This document shows positions 9,300-14,163 of a DNA stretch of 14,163 nt, piece after piece. The notes under the pieces were generated by a model. It was not told the DNA's origin and ran no database searches. It saw only the letters and a program-made list of their open reading frames with translations. Position 1 is the stretch's first letter, and each line of letters opens with the position of its first letter. A program made the position numbers and the translations under genes. Origin of the DNA: Usnea hakonensis (lineage: Eukaryota; Ascomycota; Lecanoromycetes; Lecanorales; Parmeliaceae); contig BLJB01000859.1 of the NCBI GenBank assembly GCA_013423325.1, forward strand, positions 1 through 14,163. Direction: 5' to 3'.

Positions 9300-10140
9300 C
9301 TATAGAGAACTTTTTTTATTTAATCTATATTATTACTTTTTTCAAATAATAAAAAAGCCTATTATAAATAAAGAACGCCTTATAATTTATAATATTTTTA
9401 ATCTTATTAACAATCTATATAAATTTAGTAAATTATCGAGTAATATTTATAAGATATACTATTATATTCTATTTATTTTTATTAAATCTAAGCTACTAGG
9501 CTTTACTTTCCTTAATAAAGATACTAATTTTAAATTATAATTAATATATATAGGCTAATATATAAAATATAAAGTCCTATTATATAGCTATATTTTAGAT
9601 TAGTTTTAAAAGATAAGGTTTTAATTTTTTTACCCCTTCCTCGAGGTTTAAAAGTAAGAAGATATATAAAGGTCTACTTTAATTAAGGATTTTTTACTAA
9701 ATAGCTTAAAACCTCTCCCTATATTAATTACTAATATTAATATAAATAGTAGTTTTTTATATTTTATATTAATTAATATAATAAGGTAATAATTAGAATA
9801 ATAACTAGAACCTACCCTCTATACTAATCTTTAAGAATTTTTAAAAAGATAGAGTAATAATTAGAATAATAATTAGAATAATAGATAAATAAAATAGGAG
9901 GTTTTACCTTTATTAAAATATAGGGTAAAATTCTACTCTTTATCTTTTATAATTTATACTTATTATCCTTACTTTAATACGCCTATAACTACTAATTTAT
10001 TAATATAATCTTAATAGCCCCTATTAATTATCCTAATAATAATTAAATAATATATTCTAGATATAGGATATATTCGCTATCTACTATAACCCGAGTATTA
10101 TTTTAATTCTTTATTTTAATATTATCTAGAGATAATATAT
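9300..10140. other. Mutated flank with Gln/Pro-type simple repeats
   Basis: No family is recognised here. A plus-strand frame from about 9322 to 9520 is open over more than 60 codons (blocks such as KKPIINKERL and KSKLLGFTFLNKD), so it may be decayed coding DNA. At 9787-9810 and again at 9853-9883 there is a short repeat built from TAATAATTAGAA units, as would come from CAA/CCA/GAA codons (Gln, Pro, Glu) after RIP. The first of these matches 2208-2231 in the left flank over 24 bases. The stretch may be part of the repeat that the Ty3 element interrupted. Confidence 0.35.
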
Positions 10141-10345
10141 CTATTATTATTTTAACGCGTTTATTTTTTTTTATAGACTTTAATAATTTTTAAGACTATA
10201 AAGTTAAATAAGCTTTATAAGGGTTTCGGCTAGTTTTTTACTATTATATAGAATATATCCCTACTAATAGATAAGTCGCTAATAGGCTTACTAAGGCCCT
10301 ATATAAAGATAAATTTAATAAATTCTAGAATCTTATTAACCTAGA
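10140..10345 (+). pseudogene. Probable Ty1/Copia RNase H C-terminal remnant
   Basis: In codons starting at 10251 the text reads EYIPTNR, a stop, then VANRLTKAL and KDKFNKF. This matches the C-terminal end of Ty1/Copia RNase H, where fungal and plant copies have E-Y/F-x-P-T...VADGLTKAL followed by a K-F-x-x-F region. The Asn and Arg in VANRLTKAL are exactly what TpG-to-TpA changes would make from Asp and Gly. Upstream I could not find the other Copia landmarks (YVDD, SSTEAEY) between 9300 and 10140. So the rest may be scrambled, lost, or separated by the Ty3 insertion. The element would be a different superfamily from the Ty3 copy. Confidence 0.45.
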
Positions 10346-10432
10346 AATACCCCCGTAATAATATAGTATTATTATAGAGGAGCTTATACTATTCCTATAT
10401 ACTATTTCTATAAATTACTATAGCTATAATCT

Positions 10433-10581
10433 AGGGGAGTAATTCTATTAGTCCTTATATTTTAGGTAATTAACTAGGTAATTAACCCGCGCCCGTAAAG
10501 CCCTAATATTAGACTTAATATTATATAGACTCGCTATTGAATAATAAATAACTATACTAATTATATTAATTATAGCTAATA
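10433..10581 (+). repeat. Possible Copia polypurine tract and 3' LTR
   Basis: About 90 bases after the LTKAL motif there is CTAGGGGAG followed by TAATTCTATTAGTCC, which looks like a purine tract and an LTR start (TGTT... before RIP). About 140 bases later, AGCTAATA at 10574-10581 could be the LTR end (TAACA before RIP). A GC-richer block and AATAAATAA lie between them. No second copy of this LTR is seen in the window, so both boundaries are guesses. Confidence 0.22.
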
Positions 10582-10947
10582 TTATAGCTATCTATACCTC
10601 TAATACCTCGGGTTAGTACCTTAATAACTATTATTATTACTATTAGAGTAATCTTCTATTTAGTTATAGATCGGCCTATAAGGCCTTATAGGATTTAATA
10701 TAGTATTTAGAATATTTACTACTTATATTATATAGTATTCGAAATATTCGGAGTATTTATACTACTTATATCTACCTCTATATATATCCTCCGACCTTAT
10801 TTTAGTTAAAATTTAATATATACTTATTATATTATAAAAAAAAGTTTTAAATAACTATATTTTTATAAAATATAGAATTTTTATATAATATACTAGATAT
10901 AGAAATTATACTAATTATAAATTTAATATAATTATTTTTAGATCTAT

Positions 10948-11107
10948 TTTATTTACTTTAGTTACCTTATATTTACTAGGGGGGGTACCCTATATTTAGA
11001 TTTATTTACTTTAGTTACCTTATATTTATTAAGGGGGGGTACCCTATATTTAGATTTATTTATTTTAATTACTCTATATTTACTAGGGGGGGTACTCTAT
11101 ATTTAGA
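10948..11107 (+). repeat. Minisatellite, ~53-bp unit with a run of seven G, three copies
   Basis: Three head-to-tail units lie at 10948-11000, 11001-11054 and 11055-11107. Each carries TTTATTTACTTTAGTTACC (with RIP-type changes), then a G7 run, GTACC or GTACT, and CTATATTTAGA. A partial unit follows to about 11140, and two diverged pieces with G6 runs occur near 11208-11216 and 11282-11316. Differences between units are C/T changes plus one single-base insertion. Nothing suggests coding. It may come from an LTR or subterminal region of a retrotransposon. Confidence 0.8.
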
Positions 11108-11354
11108 TTTAGTATTTATATTACCCTATATTCGCGCTAATTATATTCGAGCTTTATATATTATAAATTTTAAAATCTACGATTTTTTAATTACTTCTAA
11201 AATACGCTAGGGGGGTATTATAATATTTTTACTTTAATAATCTAGTATTTATTTTTCTACCTTTATTACTCTATATAAATATTTACTTTAGTTACCTAGT
11301 ATTCGCTAGGGGGGTAGAGGTCTATAAAGTATACGCTCGAAGGGGAGTATTAAA

Positions 11355-11392
11355 AGTAGTAGATTATATAACTTTATTATATAACTACTACT
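11355..11392. repeat. Hairpin, 16-bp arms
   Basis: AGTAGTAG plus TTATATAA on the left (one bulged A at 11363) is the exact reverse complement of TTATATAA plus CTACTACT on the right, around the five-base loop CTTTA. Both arms are RIP-compatible sequence. No direct repeats flank it, so it is not shown to be a foldback element. Confidence 0.6.
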
Positions 11393-12100
11393 AGGACATA
11401 GTTAAGCTTTCCTTTATAGAGATCTATAGGTAATATAACTACTATATATCCTACCCTATATTTTAATATAGGCGATCTTTTATATATAGATATAATAAAT
11501 AACTATATATAGAAAAGGATTTTAAAACTAAATTAATAATAATTATATTAAAGGGAAACTAAAATAATTAGTTATATTACTAAATCTAAAAAGTTTATTT
11601 TCATAAGGATTTCGCCGGGTCCGCGCGATTAGTATAATTTAGTATACTTAGTATATTTTACCTATATCTAACCCTTTCTATTAGTTCTATAACTATATTA
11701 TATAGATTCTATATATAGTAACTTTATATTACTATTATTTAGATCTTTTAGATTATATAAAGCTCGATATCTTTAGTTATATTATATATTACTTATACTT
11801 TTAAAATTATAAAATAATTATATAATTTTAAGTTCTTATATTTATAGTTAATTTAATTATTCGACTCGATTTAAAAAGTTTACTTAAATTAACTAATTTA
11901 CTCGATCTAGCTAAGCTATTTAATATAGTTAATTTATCTAACTCGAATTAAATGCTCGATTTAAATACTCTATTTAATATTAACTACTTTAATTACTTTT
12001 AACTATATATTAGAGTATATTATAAACTCTTTTAACTTTATTAGGAATTTATAATTATTTAGATTATAGATCTAGAACTTCTATAATTATATTATTTCGA
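11393..12100. other. AT-rich stretch, nothing recognised
   Basis: The sequence is mutated like the rest, with stray CpA and TpG at 11395, 11600 and 11952 and one GC-richer patch at 11606-11630 (CGCCGGGTCCGCGCG). Frames on both strands are closed at short intervals and no domain motif was seen. Confidence 0.5.
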
Positions 12101-12159
12101 AATATAGTTTATTAATTATCTAATTTTTATCTAATTAATATAATAGTTAAAAAGATTAT

Positions 12160-12830
12160 CTCTTTCTATTTTATCTACTATTTTATATATTTTTAATATT
12201 TTTCCTCTCTATCTAATATAATATTATTAATTTATAGATACTTATTATTTTTATATTATACTTCCCCCCTTATCTACTATAATAAAGTTAATAATAATAT
12301 TTTAAAATTTAGCTTATTCTATCTATTATCTTTATATATTATAATATAAAGTATCTATATAATATTATTCGAGAGATCTAAATTCTAATTATTATTTATA
12401 AGTTTAGTTCTTTTTATAGATTTATCTTATATATTAAATATTCTTTAATAGTCTATATACCTCTATTATTATCGTCTATAAAGTCTAGTTTATATTTATC
12501 GAGTAATTTTATATTACCGGATTTTAAGATCTCTTTTAAAATATCCGTAAAGCCTAGTTTATTAATAATATTATCTAGTAAATCTTTATATAGATTATTT
12601 AATCTAGGGAGTATCTATATCTTTTTTACTATTTTAAGGTATATCTCTAATATATAATTTAATATTATATAATATATAATAGCCCTTTTCTATTTATTTA
12701 GATCTTATTAGACTTTCTTAATATAATTATATATTTCTAATAAATATTATTATCTAATTAATTAATTGATTATTTTATACGCCTATACTAGCTACTTAAT
12801 ATAAGCTAATAAGGGTAACTATAACGCTAA
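12160..12830 (-). pseudogene. Possible minus-strand coding remnant, unrecognised
   Basis: On the minus strand a single frame looks protein-like. It has a stop-free run of about 51 codons from 12608 down to 12456 that begins PRLNNLYKDLLDNI and contains INKLGFTDILKEILKSG. It is flanked on both sides by text in the same frame whose stops are TAA or TAG. Asp, Gly, Glu and Leu are frequent compared with the surrounding Lys/Ile/Asn noise. The frame is the same as that of the LINE fragment upstream, but it lies beyond the probable end of that LINE's ORF. I do not recognise the protein. It may be decay of another transposon or chance. Confidence 0.3.
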
Positions 12831-12892
12831 ACTAGTAGAGCTAGATATTAAAGAAACCTAAAAGTAAACCTTTAGATAAAAATTTTAATTAA

Positions 12893-13465
12893 ATAATATA
12901 TTCTTTTTTCTACTATACTTCTTAGAAGTCTTATTATATTATTATATATCTCTCTACTTTTTTATATTAACTTTTCTATTTTCTAATTTTTATATCTCTA
13001 ATTATTTCCGCCTTTAAAGGCGGGTATAATTACTTCTTTATGTATTCTTTTTAGACTTAATAGTCTTCTCTATCTTAAGGAGTAATCTTAACTATTAGAG
13101 TTATTCGCTAATTAACTCGAAGCTATTTAATTAATTAGAGTTAATTATTTATCTTATTATTATCTAGATCTTTTTAGTTATAGTTAATATTATCTAAAAG
13201 TCTCTAGTACTCGCTTTTATAAGTAGTTATAGTCTATTCTTCTATAATCTTAAATAGAAGAGAAGAATATATTTAATATTCTATCTTTTCTACTTATATC
13301 TATAATTAGAGTTAATATCTAGAACCCTTATTTTATTAAGGAATATATTAAGCCCGATTTTACTACTTTTTATTTAAATAGTAATTAAGCTCTTAGCCTT
13401 TCTTAGTATCTTATAATAATTAAATTTATTATTATATAAGTTCTCTATCTAGATAGAGGTTCTTA
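12893..13465 (-). pseudogene. Tad-like LINE 3' fragment, left arm of inverted repeat
   Basis: The reverse complement aligns along its whole length with 13637-14163 at the other side of the island. Both read, in one frame, the conserved region downstream of RNase H in fungal Tad-like LINE polyproteins: SSKIGLN(I/V)FL (here 13367-13338) followed by a Cys/His cluster and an ILLFY segment (family C-x-x-C...H-x-L-L-x-C). The fragment starts abruptly at 13465, where LINE sequence on the other strand begins, as expected of a 5'-truncated insertion or one side of an inverted duplication. It is more heavily mutated than the right arm: many CpG and GpG sites of the right arm are TpA or ApA here. The arm may run further left than 12893, because its partner leaves the window. 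Confidence 0.7.
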
Positions 13466-13636
13466 GCTGGGACCAAGCGGCCACCAGCACAAGAAGAAAG
13501 AAGGGATAGGTTAACCCACTTAGAGACGTCGAGGAATATCAGAGCATTGACGTTATAAGACGGAAAATGCAAGACTGGTTCCGCGATCGGAGATCGAGGA
13601 AATAGGAAAAGTATTAATAAGGGACTGCGAGTACGA
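13466..13636. other. Island without RIP between the inverted LINE arms
   Basis: CpA and TpG are common from 13468 to 13626 (for example in GCTGGGACCAAG, CCACCAGCACAAG, ATGCAAGACTGG) and GC content is visibly higher. The left edge is sharp at the junction with the left arm. On the right, mutation-type stops appear from about 13603, shortly before the repeat arm starts at 13637. The island is the only part of the right LINE copy that has no partner in the left arm. Confidence 0.8.
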
Positions 13637-14034
13637 TAAGAACCCCCGCTTAGATAGGAGGCTTATATAATAGGAGGTTCGATTACTATAGGATATTAAG
13701 GAAAGCTAAAAGCTCGGTCGCTATTTAAATAAGGAGTAGTAAAATCGGACTTAACGTATTCCTTAATAGAATAAGGGTACTAGGGATTAACTCTAACTAT
13801 ATATATAGATAGAGAAAGTAGGATATTAAATATATTCTCCTCTTCTATCTAGAATTATATAGGGATAGACTACGGCTACTCGTAGAGGTAGGTACCGAGG
13901 ATTTCTAGATAATACTAATTACGACTAAAGGGATTCGGATAGCGGTAAGATAGATAATTAATTTAGGCTAGTTAAATAGTTTCGAGCTAGCTAGCGAATA
14001 ACTTTAATAGTCAAGACTACCCCTTAGGGTAGAG

Positions 14035-14036
14035 NN
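14035..14036. other. Two undetermined bases (NN)
   Basis: The Ns interrupt the right arm of the LINE inverted repeat, between CCCCTTAGGG and CCCTTAGGGG, themselves near-palindromic. Compared with the left arm, roughly 45 bases are missing around this point, so the Ns probably mark a collapsed or closed assembly gap and not two real ambiguous bases. Confidence 0.6.
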
Positions 14037-14163
14037 CCCTTAGGGGCCGAGGCGGTTAAGGGAAATAAATATAAGGACTAGAAGAGTCGAGATATAGAAA
14101 AAGAAAAATACGCGGTAGTATACTAGGACTCCTTAAGAGTATAGTAGAGGGAAAACGTATTAT

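Larger units (their letters stand above)
13466..14163 (+). pseudogene. Tad-like LINE fragment, right arm with unmutated 5' portion
   Basis: LINEs of this clade encode endonuclease, reverse transcriptase and RNase H; this is the part after RNase H. One frame (codons from 13468) runs from the island into the arm. In the island it reads IRRKMQDWFRDRRSRK (13555-13602) with one TAG (13507). Stops at 13603, 13615 and 13618 follow, then LYNRRFDYYRILRKAKS and SSKIGLNVFL (13735-13764). A zinc-binding pattern C-x-C-x8-H-x4-C has Cys and His codons all TAT (13798, 13804, 13831, 13846). The ORF probably ends at the TAA/TAA/TAG cluster 13999-14010, and the rest would be 3' untranslated. The copy leaves the window on the right. 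The match is to the family pattern from memory; RT itself is not in view. Confidence 0.7.

Noticed and set aside
10948..11107. CRISPR array
   Set aside because: The units are contiguous with no unique spacers, and the setting is eukaryotic transposon debris.
1..14163. Mitochondrial, plasmid or bacterial AT-rich DNA
   Set aside because: The depletion is specific to CpA/TpG with CpG retained, and the content is LTR and LINE retrotransposons with RIP-type stops. No mitochondrial or bacterial gene was seen.
12893..14163. Twin-priming 5' inversion of a single LINE insertion
   Set aside because: Twin priming yields adjacent, non-overlapping LINE segments, whereas here the two arms cover the same LINE region.

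Overview
The window looks like nuclear DNA of a filamentous ascomycete (Pezizomycotina) carrying very strong repeat-induced point mutation (RIP). CpA and TpG are almost absent on both strands. CpG, CpC and CpT remain, and TpA is everywhere. I found no CpA or TpG at all when reading about 221-2610, and only around a dozen or two across the interior of the large element and the right flank. Degraded reading frames contain TAA and TAG where the protein families have Gln or Trp, and almost no ATG survives. I see no intact gene, tRNA, rRNA or CRISPR array. The species cannot be named from this.

Layout. 1-103 is the 3' part of an LTR, followed by a short unmutated island with a hairpin (104-220). 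221-2606 is fully mutated AT-rich sequence with no gene I recognise. 2612-9294 is a complete but inactivated Ty3/Gypsy chromovirus-type retrotransposon of 6,683 bp. It has 184-bp LTRs, a perfect 5-bp target duplication (TAGAG), gag, a polyprotein (protease, reverse transcriptase, RNase H, integrase with GPY/F module, chromodomain) and a polypurine tract. 9300-11350 is mutated flank holding a probable Ty1/Copia RNase H remnant, a possible LTR and a G-run minisatellite. 11350-12890 is AT-rich DNA with one possible minus-strand frame. 12893-14163 holds two fragments of a Tad-like non-LTR retrotransposon (LINE) arranged head to head as an inverted repeat. Between the arms is an island of about 170 bp that kept its CpA and TpG.

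How it fits together. This is a graveyard of nested transposons in an AT-rich block. The Ty3 element shows that damage was almost entirely by point transitions: one pol frame stays aligned from the protease to the chromodomain over about 3.5 kb, although it has many stops and its catalytic Asp and Glu codons read Asn and Lys. The most informative places are those where the mutation stops: the outer halves of the LTRs, the island after the first LTR, and the loop of the LINE inverted repeat, whose edges match the repeat edges.
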